Assembly (NCBI RefSeq): GCF_038049935.1
Contig: NZ_CP145886.1
Location: 4,517,501 to 4,581,500 of the forward strand
Length of the DNA: 64,000 nucleotides
Direction of reading: 5' to 3'
Source of the DNA: Rossellomorea sp. y25
GTDB taxonomy: Bacteria > Bacillota > Bacilli > Bacillales > Bacillaceae_B
The position numbers and the translations under genes were made by a program. Shown one piece after another: positions 52,409 through 61,926 of this stretch. The notes under the pieces are model-generated. The model was not told the origin of the DNA, did no database searches, and was given only the letters and a program-made list of their open reading frames with translations. The stretch's first letter is position 1, and every line of letters begins with the position of its first letter.

Positions 52409-54344
52409 TACGCTCATCTTCAGAAATCTGAAGAAGAACCTCAAGAATTATTATCTTTATGTATTTGCTCTGGTCTTTAGTGTCGCGCTTTATTTTGCCT
52501 TTGTCACCCTGCAGTATGATCCATCCATGGATGCAACGAAGGGATCCATTAAAGGCGGCGCAGCTGTTCGTGCCGCTTCCGTACTACTTGTGGCAATCGT
52601 CTCGATCTTTCTTTTATATGCCAACACTCTCTTCATTAAGAGAAGAAGTAAAGAAATTGGCCTATTTCAATTAATAGGAATGACAAAAAATAAAATCTTC
52701 CGCATTTTGAGCGTGGAGAACTTCATCCTTTATTTCGGGTCATTGATACTCGGCATTTTGATCGGATTCTCCTTCTCAAAATTGATCATCATGATCTTAT
52801 TCAAAATAACCGGAGTCGAGGCGATTGCCACACTCCACTTCTCAACCCAGGCACTTATCCAGACCATCCTTGTTTTCTGCGCGATCTACCTGCTGATCAT
52901 GCTGATGAACTTTGTCTTTATTAAAAGGCAAAGCATACTATCACTGTTCAGAGTCCGTTCATCAACGGAAACTAAAGTGAAAAGAATGTCCAAGGTTGAA
53001 ATCATCCTCGGGATCCTCGGGATGATCCTGATTGCCTCGGGGTACTATGTGTCTTCCAAATTGTTTGGCGGGGACTTCACGACCATGCCTCAGCTGTTTG
53101 GAGCCATGCTCTTCATCCTTGGCTCGGTCATTCTCGGTACTTACCTGTTTTATAAGGGATCCGTGAGCTTTATTTTTAACATGATACGAAAGAAGAAAGA
53201 TGGATATCTGAATATCAATGAAGTTCTGTCCCTTTCATCCATCATGTTCCGGATGAAATCGAACGCTTTATTGCTGACGATCATCACGACGGTATCGGCA
53301 CTGGCTATAGCATTATTGTCCCTGAGCTATATCGGCTATTATTCGGCTGAAAAAACAGCTCAAAATAATGTTCCGACCGATTTTTCATTTACAAATACAC
53401 AAGACTTCCAACACTTTAAAGAAGCCCTACTGGATAATGGCATTGAATTCAAGAAGGAAGAAATCGAAGTCATTGAAGTGTTGGTCAACCTGAAAGGCAT
53501 TACAGACTCTGAATTTGGCGAACTGAACGGTTCATTGGATGCCATGCCGAACTCGGTCATCAGCGAGAAAAACGTTGAAGGCGTCGAAGTAAAAGAAGAC
53601 GAAACGGTCTTTACAGGCTATAGCGACTTACTTCAAAAGGTCATTCCCTTACATGATTCAGGAATGACGGAGCTGAAAGGAAAAACGGAGGTCACCAAGC
53701 TCAAGTACTTGGGAATGCGTGATGACTACCCGATTTCATGGTATTTTACAGCGGGTGGTTCACCTGTCGTGATCGTGGATGACACTGTATTCAAACGCTT
53801 GAAGAATGATTTAGATCCTGCAATACAGAGAGAATCCTCCCTTTACATCGGGGTGACGATTGAACAAGAAAAAGATATCTTGAAAGCAAACGACCTCTTT
53901 CATGAGTTAAAACTCGACGAAGGATGGGCAAACGACTCACAGTATGATATGAAAGCCGAACAGAAACAAAATATCGGACTCATCATGTTCATCGTCGGGT
54001 TCCTGGGTCTCACCTTCCTGATCACATCCGGATGCATCCTGTACTTTAAGCAAATGGACGAAAGTGAAGATGAGAAACCGAACTATACGATTTTAAGAAA
54101 ACTGGGCTTCACTCAGGGTGACTTATTGAGAGGCATTCAAGCCAAGCAGCTTTTCAGCTTCGGGATCCCACTCCTCACCGGTCTGCTGCACAGTTACTTC
54201 GCGGTTCAATCCGGGTGGTTCCTGTTCGGTGCAGAGGTTTGGACTCCGATGATCATCGTGATGGGGTTATATACGGTGTTATACTCGATCTTTGGCATAT
54301 TATCAGTCCTGTATTATAAAAAAGTGATAAAAGCATCGCTGTAA
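52398..54344 (+). CDS. BceB-type FtsX-like ABC permease
   Basis: 648 residues from ATG 52398 (GGCGGGG upstream; overlap with the ATPase gene). Ten membrane helices with the large extracellular domain of ~200 residues between helices 7 and 8 (about 345-545), which binds the peptide in the BceB family. Length and layout match. The substrate peptide (bacitracin-like, lantibiotic or other) cannot be told from sequence. Confidence 0.9.
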   Translation: MNINTLIFRNLKKNLKNYYLYVFALVFSVALYFAFVTLQYDPSMDATKGSIKGGAAVRAASVLLVAIVSIFLLYANTLFIKRRSKEIGLFQLIGMTKNKIFRILSVENFILYFGSLILGILIGFSFSKLIIMILFKITGVEAIATLHFSTQALIQTILVFCAIYLLIMLMNFVFIKRQSILSLFRVRSSTETKVKRMSKVEIILGILGMILIASGYYVSSKLFGGDFTTMPQLFGAMLFILGSVILGTYLFYKGSVSFIFNMIRKKKDGYLNINEVLSLSSIMFRMKSNALLLTIITTVSALAIALLSLSYIGYYSAEKTAQNNVPTDFSFTNTQDFQHFKEALLDNGIEFKKEEIEVIEVLVNLKGITDSEFGELNGSLDAMPNSVISEKNVEGVEVKEDETVFTGYSDLLQKVIPLHDSGMTELKGKTEVTKLKYLGMRDDYPISWYFTAGGSPVVIVDDTVFKRLKNDLDPAIQRESSLYIGVTIEQEKDILKANDLFHELKLDEGWANDSQYDMKAEQKQNIGLIMFIVGFLGLTFLITSGCILYFKQMDESEDEKPNYTILRKLGFTQGDLLRGIQAKQLFSFGIPLLTGLLHSYFAVQSGWFLFGAEVWTPMIIVMGLYTVLYSIFGILSVLYYKKVIKASL

Positions 54345-54349
54345 ACGGA

Positions 54350-54389
54350 AAGAGCCATCCCTTGGTATGATACCGGGATGGCTCTTTTA
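54350..54389 (+). terminator. Terminator of the BceAB-type operon
   Basis: AAAGAGCCATCCC (54350-54362) and GGGATGGCTCTTTT (54375-54388) form a 13-bp stem followed by T residues. Confidence 0.85.
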
Positions 54390-54401
54390 TGTAGTTCAAC
54401 G

Positions 54402-54527
54402 TTACTTCCTTTTCTGGCTTTTCATCTTATTCATTTCAAGTTCCGCAGCGTATTCTTCTTGGGATTTCCCTTGTTTGAAGCTTTCAGATTGAATCTTTTT
54501 TAGTTTGTTATCGTTTTGATTTGGCAT
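54402..54527 (-). CDS. Small hydrophilic 41-residue protein
   Basis: MPNQNDNKLKKIQSESFKQG and then KSQEEYAAELEMNKMKSQKRK. ATG 54527 follows AGGAGGTG at ideal spacing. Highly charged and helical, no cysteines, no membrane segment. It resembles small spore or stress proteins of Bacillus, but no family is recognised. It lies between the BceB-type gene (convergent) and the LXG locus. Confidence 0.6.
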   Translation of the reverse strand: MPNQNDNKLKKIQSESFKQGKSQEEYAAELEMNKMKSQKRK

Positions 54528-54640
54528 GTCCACACCTCCTGTCTTCACGGTTATTATGGACATGCACGTGAAATTTATTCTTTACTTCCATCTTGATATG
54601 TTCATTCATTGAAAGACCCATTTCGCCAGAAGGGGGGATG

Positions 54641-55435
54641 TTAATTTACTAAATCATTTTCCTTTACTCTATCCAATACCCCAACGATCTCCCTTACTAA
54701 TTTTTCGCCCGTTGCTTGCTGAGCTTCCAACCACTCAATACCGTCTTTACTCACCATTCTTAACGTCCAATTAAAAGAGGGGGATGATAGGACATGAACA
54801 CCTTCAATATTCCAATCAAATTTATTTCTGTAGAACATCATTAATCGATTCGTATGAATCTTTCTTTGTATTGATCTATTAAAATGCTTTACTAGTAAAC
54901 TATCCGAATCTACATTATTATTAATCGCTATCTGGTTCAGGTTGATTAAGGTTTGACGTTCACAGTAGAGTAGATAATCACTTGGGATTATATACAGGGG
55001 ATCATTTAATCGAACAGATCGATTTTCAATACCCATCAGCATTCGGGGAAGAATAATTTGTTTTATTGTATAGTCGGGGGCTGGGTGATTAATCACCTTA
55101 TAGCCCAACTCATTCTCTTTCAGGCATTCAATGACCCGATCATCACTAAAATAAAAAACACTTTGTTCCTGATGATCTGTTACGATTTCTGCAACTAAAT
55201 TGCTTCTTGCCAGTACCCACATGGCTTCGATAAATTGATCCTCGAATTTTAATTCTCCTTGGATATAATCCACCAGCCCCATCTTATTAAGCTTTTTGAA
55301 CATCTTTTCCCATTCTTTTTCTAATTCATCCTCTTGATAATGAGGAAATGGATTTGTTATTCCTATCAGTACTTTCCCGCCTAACATCTTTACCAGTAAA
55401 TATAAGTCCTTGCTGGTCACTATCCAATTAGACAA
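54641..55435 (-). CDS. Unknown protein of the LXG locus, possibly EspG-like (DUF5081-like) chaperone
   Basis: 264 residues, last gene of the LXG locus. Begins with TTG 55435 after AAGGGGG. Winged-helix-like N-terminal part (DLYLLVKMLGG, LNKMGLVDYIQGELKFED) followed by mixed alpha/beta sequence, no membrane segments. EspG-like proteins of type VIIb loci have this size and layout, and act as chaperones for effectors; the resemblance is a guess from length, context and secondary structure pattern. Confidence 0.4.
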   Translation of the reverse strand: MSNWIVTSKDLYLLVKMLGGKVLIGITNPFPHYQEDELEKEWEKMFKKLNKMGLVDYIQGELKFEDQFIEAMWVLARSNLVAEIVTDHQEQSVFYFSDDRVIECLKENELGYKVINHPAPDYTIKQIILPRMLMGIENRSVRLNDPLYIIPSDYLLYCERQTLINLNQIAINNNVDSDSLLVKHFNRSIQRKIHTNRLMMFYRNKFDWNIEGVHVLSSPSFNWTLRMVSKDGIEWLEAQQATGEKLVREIVGVLDRVKENDLVN

Positions 55436-55463
55436 TTGTAGTCCCCCTTTATAAACCTATGTC

Positions 55464-56107
55464 TTAACCGAATTTCCTCGATGTTTTCGGTTTTCCGAAA
55501 TCAGGATAACTCTTTATAACTTTTTCGTAGTTCTTTTTAATGAAAATAAAGCGATGGATATAAGTTGATAAATAAGCCGTTACAATGGATATGACCGAGT
55601 AAGCTGTGATCATAACAATCATATAGGCAGAATCAGTAACCAAATACGACATCAGAAATTGCGCAATAATATATCCAAAACTTGAAGCGGCTATTATTAA
55701 AGATACATTAAACTTTGATTCTCCATTTTGAAGTTTAGTATACGTCCCTGAATATAGCATTTTTGCGTTAATAATTTGTATTGAAACCAGTAGAAAAAGC
55801 ATTAATAGTATCCCTATTACAAAATAACTGCTACCTTCAACACCAACATGCCTATATAAGAACTTCTGAATCACCAGAAAATACACAAACGTATTTACAA
55901 TTCCAAAACACCAAGATACAAGTAATAAGACTTTTCGAATTTATAAGGGGCAATTATATATAAAAGAGCCCAAATATGGATACATATTATCGGAATAAGA
56001 GCTACCCAAAATAGCGGGGCAAAAAAGGGAATACTCAGGAGCGGCAATAATCCTACAAAGTCCATTAAAATTAATAAAAATCCGATGACGTTTCTTCTGT
56101 GTTCCCT
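55464..56107 (-). pseudogene. Frameshifted, truncated copy of the LXG membrane immunity-like gene
   Basis: The minus strand from ~56104 reads NVIGFLLILMDFVGLLPLL onward to APYKFEKSYYLYLGV, aligned with NIIVFFLIFLDFIGVIFLL and APYKFEHSYYLFFGV of the intact gene (56551-57252). Near 55904-55907 a four-base homopolymer (TTTT on the coding strand) is one base short; reading resumes in another frame with NTFVYFLVIQKFLYRHVG and continues to 55464. The N-terminal ~30 codons of the intact copy are missing. So it is a decayed duplicate, unless the missing base is a sequencing error. Confidence 0.75.
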
Positions 56108-56536
56108 TTAACCTGTTTTTTTATTTTCATGAATATATGATATGACCTTGTTAATATCTGTCGTATAATATAAAACCTGGTTGATATCGTACATTACTTT
56201 ATGTTCAACGATAAGGTACTCATCAGGATGGATGTTGTTAAAGAACTTTTTCCACTTGTTCCTCTTCTCCATCTTTTTTGTTTCTTCATCTAATTTTTCA
56301 GAGTCAAACTTGTAGACGCCGTAACTTGGCACTTCTATCTTAGTGTTAGGAAAAGCATTCTTTAACTCCTCGACCATTTCATTTTGCGGTTCAATCTCTG
56401 TCACAACCACCACATTTTCTTCTGTTGCATCCAAGATTTTGTTTGATTGGTAGTCATAATCTTCATCACTCATTTCTTTTTCTGTGAAAATAGCGATACA
56501 GAAACGATTTTCTTCTTTTTTCTTTTTTAGGAACAT
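56108..56536 (-). CDS. Unknown cytoplasmic protein of the LXG locus
   Basis: 142 residues from ATG 56536 (AGAGGGG lies 9 nt upstream; an earlier ATG directly follows it). Rich in Lys/Glu, no membrane segment; strand-helix pattern with VVVVTEIEPQN and HPDEYLIVEHKVMYDINQVLYYTT. No family is recognised. Placed between the two immunity-like membrane genes, it could be a second immunity protein or accessory factor. Confidence 0.55.
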   Translation of the reverse strand: MFLKKKKEENRFCIAIFTEKEMSDEDYDYQSNKILDATEENVVVVTEIEPQNEMVEELKNAFPNTKIEVPSYGVYKFDSEKLDEETKKMEKRNKWKKFFNNIHPDEYLIVEHKVMYDINQVLYYTTDINKVISYIHENKKTG

Positions 56537-56550
56537 AGTCTTCATCCCCT

Positions 56551-57252
56551 CTATGTGTTTTTTCTTAGCTTTTTAGGTAATCCAAATTCAGGATAAACTT
56601 GCTTTACCTTTTCCATGTTTCTTTTAATAAAGAAAAATTTGTGAATACTCGTTGAAAAGAAAGCTGTAGCTATAGAGAGTAACGAAAAAACCCCTATAAT
56701 AATAAGTGTTTTCATCGACTCTACAAAAAAGGAAGATAGTATAAATTGGGCTAATACGTAGCCTATACCTGAGGCAGCAGCTATCGGCGAAAGATTTAAG
56801 GACTTTTCTCCTTTTTGAAGACGTGAGTATGTACCGGAATATAGTGAACGTATGTTAATCCAATTCAAGACTACAAGTAGAGAAACACAGATTACCAAAC
56901 CCATGAATGCAGGTACCATTCCTTCAACTTGAAAAGTATTATAAATAAGTTTTTGAATGACTAAAAAGTAAACAAAGGTATTAATAACACCATAAACTCC
57001 AAAAAATAGATAGTATGAGTGTTCAAATTTATATGGAGCAATAATAATTGGAATGGCCCATAAGTGTATTAGGATGACTGGAATGATTCCTGACCAAAAG
57101 ATCAAGGGAATCATTGGTTCGCCTAATAGAAAAATGACTCCAATGAAATCCAAAAATATGAGAAAGAAAACGATTATATTCCCCCTATTTTCTTTTGGAT
57201 TCTGAAATCTTAAATAAGATAATGTAATCTCATCTATTTTAGCTTTCTTCAA
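56551..57252 (-). CDS. Polytopic membrane protein, probable immunity to the LXG effector
   Basis: 233 residues from TTG 57252 (AGAGGTG upstream) with about six membrane helices and a basic C terminus. It directly follows the LXG gene (49-bp gap). Type VIIb effectors that damage membranes are usually protected by polytopic membrane proteins encoded just downstream (TspA/TsaI, TelE/TipE), so immunity is the most likely role. A frameshifted second copy lies 444 bp downstream. Confidence 0.55.
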   Translation of the reverse strand: MKKAKIDEITLSYLRFQNPKENRGNIIVFFLIFLDFIGVIFLLGEPMIPLIFWSGIIPVILIHLWAIPIIIAPYKFEHSYYLFFGVYGVINTFVYFLVIQKLIYNTFQVEGMVPAFMGLVICVSLLVVLNWINIRSLYSGTYSRLQKGEKSLNLSPIAAASGIGYVLAQFILSSFFVESMKTLIIIGVFSLLSIATAFFSTSIHKFFFIKRNMEKVKQVYPEFGLPKKLRKNT

Positions 57253-57301
57253 ATAAACACCTCTTTTTAACATAAGACCAATCATATTGAATTAATTGAG
57301 T

Positions 57302-58744
57302 TTAAAACCAAGATCCAACTTTATCAATGATACTTGTGGTCCCTTTTTTAATTGCATCTCCAATTGAATCACTCTCGCCATCACCATCAACATCCATAAA
57401 TTTAACATCTGAAAGAGCTGTCGTTACTAGAATTCCTATTCCAGCACCCACTACTGCTCCGACGGCAACCCCAACCGGACCACCAAATGCTACGCCTGCC
57501 ATAGCTCCAAATTTGGCACCTGCCATGGCAGATGCTGCAATAGAAGCACCTGCTATTGCTACATCTCCCGTTACATTACCGGCAATTTCACTCCCTGATT
57601 GTTTATGCTGAACCCCGTGGACGATATCACCCACAACAGTTGTTCCCACACCTATGTAACCGATTCTGTTTCCAGCCCACTTAAATGACTCTTTGACACT
57701 GGTCATGGGGTCCACTAATTTATAAAGTTTTGTATAATTTGTCGCATTGGTACCTGAGTAGTTTCTTTTATTAATTTTATATAATTCCGGTTTATCTACT
57801 TTTAACCTTACTCTATCCTTGCCCTGTGAGGTAGTATAACTGTTTTTCGTCACACCAAAACCTTTTCTGGCTAAATTCACACTCTTCGCAGCGCCATAAC
57901 CGGCAGCAGTCGCAATACCCAAATTCGTCGCGGCATTAATCGGCTGCTCTCGCCACTGATCAAAATTGACTCCCAACGTCGGTGTCGGGTCCCATTCAGG
58001 CTGCAGTCCATTTACGGTATCAGCCGCTTCAACCCCATTCTCGACAAATCGGGGATTGTTGGTCAGCTCGAAATAAGGGTTTGTCGACCCGCTCTCGGAC
58101 ATATATTGAGGGTTGTAACAGCTATTGGGCTGATACGTATCGATTGAGATTTTCCCGTTGGAGAAGAGACCTTGAATTTGGTGAATGTATTGGTTCATCT
58201 TGTGGACATCTTGTTGGATTGGCTCTAGCTTAGCAGACTGACTTTGATCAAACTGGTGGAGTTTTTCGACGGTTTGATCTTTTTGCTGCCTCGCAATGTG
58301 AACCTGTTGAAGGAAAAAATCGTCCTGTATTCTTGGTAATGAGACGATATCTTGAACACTTTGAATCGTCTCATTGGACTCAGTTGTTAAGTCCATGACC
58401 ATATCCCTACCCCTATTTAATCCATTTTCCATATCGTGCTGCAAAAAGTTTTCCTGTATATATCCATTTTGTGCCGGCTCCAACCCTTGTAGTTCATTTT
58501 TAATGGCTTCCAGGGTCGACTCATATGCCGTCACCATTTGCTGGTAGAACTCCAGGAAGGATTGATGGGAATCCTGGTAGAAAGCCCGTATCGATTGCCC
58601 CGCTTTTCCTTTGAAAGAGGCATCTTGAGAAATAAAGTCATTTATGGCTGATTCGATTTCAATCATCTGTTCTTTTTGCTGGTTTACCTTTCGAAGGACT
58701 TGTTCTAATCCTGACTCCAAAGACATGACATCCAGTGTTTTCAT
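57302..58744 (-). CDS. LXG-domain T7SS effector with glycine-zipper C terminus
   Basis: 480 residues. The N-terminal ~200 residues are a helical LXG targeting domain (MKTLDVMSLESGLEQVLRKV onward). A linker leads to a C-terminal ~100 residues made of Gly/Ala-rich helices (about 388-442: AGASIAASAMAGAKFGAMAG, then VAFGGPVGVAVGAVVGAGIG), then DVDGDGESD (about 451-459), a calcium-loop-like motif, and a short tail. Gly-zipper toxins such as TelE form membrane pores, so a pore-forming antibacterial effector is proposed. ATG 58744 has AAGGAGAG. Confidence 0.8.
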   Translation of the reverse strand: MKTLDVMSLESGLEQVLRKVNQQKEQMIEIESAINDFISQDASFKGKAGQSIRAFYQDSHQSFLEFYQQMVTAYESTLEAIKNELQGLEPAQNGYIQENFLQHDMENGLNRGRDMVMDLTTESNETIQSVQDIVSLPRIQDDFFLQQVHIARQQKDQTVEKLHQFDQSQSAKLEPIQQDVHKMNQYIHQIQGLFSNGKISIDTYQPNSCYNPQYMSESGSTNPYFELTNNPRFVENGVEAADTVNGLQPEWDPTPTLGVNFDQWREQPINAATNLGIATAAGYGAAKSVNLARKGFGVTKNSYTTSQGKDRVRLKVDKPELYKINKRNYSGTNATNYTKLYKLVDPMTSVKESFKWAGNRIGYIGVGTTVVGDIVHGVQHKQSGSEIAGNVTGDVAIAGASIAASAMAGAKFGAMAGVAFGGPVGVAVGAVVGAGIGILVTTALSDVKFMDVDGDGESDSIGDAIKKGTTSIIDKVGSWF

Positions 58745-58758
58745 CCCAATTTCTCTCC

Positions 58759-59037
58759 TTACCTGGCTTTGATATGTGAAGACAGTTCCTGGTCGGCATC
58801 CGCCATATCCTGGACAGCTTGTCGTGTCAGTTCTTCATTTCTGATAAGCAGTTCTTTATAACTCTGTACCATCTGTTCCATGCTCTGGTTTAACTCGTTC
58901 AATTTTGTTACCACTTCAAGATGATTTTCATGACCAATGTTTTTAGGTACATCCGGTTGAAGAGACTCTGCAGAGGATTTCATCTTTGAAAGGTGTTGGT
59001 CTATCTCACCATGTACTACCCTGATTTCATTACCCAT
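58759..59037 (-). CDS. YwqI-like LXG partner protein (DUF5344-like)
   Basis: 92 residues, a helical hairpin of WXG100 length without a W-x-G. B. subtilis has ywqH-ywqI-ywqJ(LXG) in the same order. Such partners bind the LXG domain and help its export. ATG 59037 has GGGAGGT. It ends 14 bp before the LXG start. Confidence 0.7.
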   Translation of the reverse strand: MGNEIRVVHGEIDQHLSKMKSSAESLQPDVPKNIGHENHLEVVTKLNELNQSMEQMVQSYKELLIRNEELTRQAVQDMADADQELSSHIKAR

Positions 59038-59073
59038 ACAAGCTACCTCCCGCTCTATTCAATGCATTTCAAT

Positions 59074-59424
59074 CTATTCGGCTTTTGCTTCTGCCTCAGA
59101 TTCCAACCTGAGAATGGTATGTTCAATCGCCTGGATTTCACTTCGTATGGTTTGCATCTTACTGCTCAGCATGGAGAACACTTCACTAAACTGGTTATGT
59201 TCAATGTCTGTAAAGTAATGAAGCATTCCTTCAAGTCTTATTTCATCAAATTTATTTGCAAGCGATCCTTGCCAGGTGAATGCTGATAATTCAGGATTAG
59301 TAATGGATTCCCGATAACTTGCAAATTCCTGTTTGTTCCCTTGAAGTTTGCTTTGACATTCCTGAAGTCTTTGAAGGTGCTCCCGCTTTTCCCTCAACAA
59401 CCCGTAGTAATAAAATAAAGACAA
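59074..59424 (-). CDS. YwqH-like LXG partner protein (DUF5082-like)
   Basis: 116 residues, coiled-coil helices with a central Trp (FTWQGSLANKFDE, about 49-61). Matches the YwqH position, first gene of the LXG locus. The start is TTG 59424 after GAGGTGA. Predicted to form a complex with the YwqI-like protein and the LXG domain. Confidence 0.65.
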   Translation of the reverse strand: MSLFYYYGLLREKREHLQRLQECQSKLQGNKQEFASYRESITNPELSAFTWQGSLANKFDEIRLEGMLHYFTDIEHNQFSEVFSMLSSKMQTIRSEIQAIEHTILRLESEAEAKAE

Positions 59425-60018
59425 GAACGTTCACCTCACTCGATTTCTATTACTCTTATTTATTAAATTTTTCCAATCTTTTTAACTATAACACGGATGA
59501 AATTGGGTCAGAATGATAGAATCTGTTTATTTTTAACGTATGTAATCGTGATTCATATTACCTATTTCTTTTATTTGCTTCCATTTTCGTTGAACAATGA
59601 ACAATATGAACTACTTGTTAAGTAGCACATTTTCTGTAGATTGAAACCTATTTATTAGTAGGTATTTTCCAAGAAAATGAAAATCCCTTTACAAAAGCGT
59701 ATTTTTAAGGAAGGGATAAGAATCATTCGTTCCCCACCAAGATCGAATACAACAAGTAACTGTAAAGCATTCCTGGCTGAACCGGAAGTTCGGATTAGCC
59801 GTCATCATGTTCTCGAATATTGTAGATCCGTTCCATGAGAGTATGTTGTTTGGAGTGTCGAGAGAAGAAGCGAGTACGTTTTATGATATGAGTGGTATCA
59901 AAATAAATCCGCCTCGAATCGAGACGGATTTATTTTGGTGCTTCCAAATTCAATTCAGGGTGGGTTATCACCTATCCTATCGTGAATGAAGAAATCCACC
60001 CCAGGATGAGATGGAACT
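59425..60018. other. Gene-free region with a short degraded reading frame
   Basis: 594 bp between two minus-strand genes. On the plus strand an open stretch from about 59720 reads coherently (WLNRKFGLAVIMFSNIVDPF, then HESMLFGVSREEAS) but has no start signal and runs into the hairpin at 59900-59936, so it may be the tail of a lost gene. The LXG operon promoter must lie near 59430-59500. Nothing else is seen. Confidence 0.35.
59900..59936. terminator. Hairpin terminator after the degraded frame
   Basis: AAAATAAATCCG and CGGATTTATTTT with an inner CTCG/CGAG pairing form a long stem ending in a T-rich tract on either strand. Confidence 0.65.
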
Positions 60019-60951
60019 TCACACTTTGTCCAGATGCATTCGTTCGATATAGGATTCATCACTCATTAATAAAAAATCAGTATGAATATAATCTGTTCCA
60101 AATAAATTTTTCAGGTCCATATGGTTATAATGGTCTGCCTTTACCAGACTATGGTCTTTCTTATATACGTAGATTGTAAAGTACGTTTGTAGAAACAGGA
60201 GAAACGCATCTACATTGATACCCAGCTTTTCAATGTACTCGCTATTGAACTCAATAAAGCCAAGAATTGACTTACTAGTTTTGAATAAGTTAGTCATCCC
60301 TCTTAATACAAACGCTTCATATCCTTCAACGTCCACCTTAAAAAGGACTGTTTCATAGGTTTGATCACTGCAAATGGTATCAATGGTGATGGACTGGACA
60401 GGTACTTTTTCTAATAACTTATGAGAAGGTTTATAAGTGGCTGACGAAGTACCTGACCAATGCCGGTCAACAAAGAAAACCGTTTCTTCATTGTCTTTAT
60501 CCGAGGCGATTGCGTTATAGATTGCTATTTGTGACCGGTTAGGGTGAACTTCTTTGGATTGTTCAATAAACGGTAATAAGCGGCTGTTCGCTTCAACGCC
60601 TATTATCCTGGTTTCAGGTGAATACTGAATAGAGAAGATACACTCCCCATAATTCACGCCTACATCTATCACCAGGTCGGGCTTCATTTTCTTCACTGCA
60701 GCGGACCAGAATCGAGCCAGCCGTTTTTGGGTCACCCCATTGCTGATCAGCAGCGCCCTTCCGCGATTTTCCTCGGAATCTATATATAGAACCGTGGAAC
60801 TGGGCAGTGTTAATGTTTTAGGCAGCTTTTTAATATTCAACGTTTTGTACTTTACTAAAATGCCTACATCAATGATAAATTTCCAAGTCTTCGGATAGTT
60901 TTCCCATACCCGCATAAGAAAAGGCTTTCGAATAGCAGTATTCCACTTCAT
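60019..60951 (-). CDS. FkbM-family SAM-dependent methyltransferase
   Basis: 310 residues from ATG 60951 (AAGGGGTG upstream). The Rossmann-type methyltransferase core carries LVIDVGVNYGECIFSI (motif I), IIGVEANSRL, and FKVDVEGYEAFVLRGM, the FkbM family motif. FkbM enzymes O-methylate sugars or polyketides. The acceptor is unknown. Monocistronic. Confidence 0.85.
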   Translation of the reverse strand: MKWNTAIRKPFLMRVWENYPKTWKFIIDVGILVKYKTLNIKKLPKTLTLPSSTVLYIDSEENRGRALLISNGVTQKRLARFWSAAVKKMKPDLVIDVGVNYGECIFSIQYSPETRIIGVEANSRLLPFIEQSKEVHPNRSQIAIYNAIASDKDNEETVFFVDRHWSGTSSATYKPSHKLLEKVPVQSITIDTICSDQTYETVLFKVDVEGYEAFVLRGMTNLFKTSKSILGFIEFNSEYIEKLGINVDAFLLFLQTYFTIYVYKKDHSLVKADHYNHMDLKNLFGTDYIHTDFLLMSDESYIERMHLDKV

Positions 60952-61220
60952 GTTTGACACCCCTTTTAAGAAACCTGGTTTACAGTATTCATTCTTAGAT
61001 GGCAATGGAAAATCCTTTATACCGGGGCTTTCTTCATGAAATCTTTACAAAAGGAGAAAGAAATTATTTTTCACTATTCGGGATAATCTCCTTACTTTAA
61101 AACTATATTGTGTTAATGGATATGGATTTTCAATGACTTGGTTCGAAATTTCGCAGGGAAGACATGATTCATTAAGCTTGAATGCCGGACCACTCAATTC
61201 ATTATGAATGGAGGATTCGC

Positions 61221-61712
61221 ATGATAAATTTTAATTCTTTCTACGGTACCATCACCATGATCAGTGATTTTGTGACAGGACAAAATGGTGAAGGGGAAGG
61301 CTGTTATAAATTAATATCTGTAGACGACGGATCAGGTGGTTCGGTGAATTTTGTCGTGTCACCAACCACCTACTTTGTGGACCATGTCATGGTGGCAGCA
61401 GGGGACAGGGTAACCGGCTATTATGACGTGAATGCACCTGTTCCCCTTATTTATCCACCACAATACCGCGCTCTTGTCATGGTAAAAGATAACCCTTCAC
61501 AAAATGTGAAGGTAGACTATTTCAACTCACAGTTGGAGAGCAGCGATGGCATGTTAAGAGTAAATCTATCCCCCTACACTCAAATTGTATTAACCAACGG
61601 ACAATCTTTTTCAAGATACCCTGCCAATCGAAACCTTATTGTGATTTATGGCCCCAGCACGATGAGTATACCCGCTCAAACCACACCTTACAGGATCATT
61701 GTGTGGTGTTAG
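61221..61712 (+). CDS. Conserved-looking beta-rich protein of unknown function
   Basis: 163 residues from ATG 61221 (GGAGG upstream). Small-residue-rich beta strands throughout (YGTITMISDFV, GGSVNFVVSPTTYFVDH, GDRVTGYYDVNAPVPLIYPPQ), like an OB-type fold duplicated, without signal peptide. No known family. It lies upstream of the haloperoxidase gene with a 214-bp gap, so the two need not be cotranscribed. Confidence 0.6.
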   Translation: MINFNSFYGTITMISDFVTGQNGEGEGCYKLISVDDGSGGSVNFVVSPTTYFVDHVMVAAGDRVTGYYDVNAPVPLIYPPQYRALVMVKDNPSQNVKVDYFNSQLESSDGMLRVNLSPYTQIVLTNGQSFSRYPANRNLIVIYGPSTMSIPAQTTPYRIIVWC

Positions 61713-61926
61713 TGGCGATTTACGAAAGCTTGCATATCCTATCAATATTGCGCGGAATCATCTTTGATTTCGGGCTTTGTTTATAAAACGGCACAATAGT
61801 TTAGGTTTTGACAACACTACCTATCTTTTAACTATTAAATTGCGGGAAAACCAGTAGGTATGTCCACTCCTTATTGATTTCATTACATACGATGGTAATA
61901 AAATCATATAGAAAGGAGTAAGACAT

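Noticed and set aside
59807..59989. 60-codon plus-strand frame near 59.8 kb as a real gene
   Set aside because: No Shine-Dalgarno; reads through a terminator hairpin. Kept only as a possible gene remnant.
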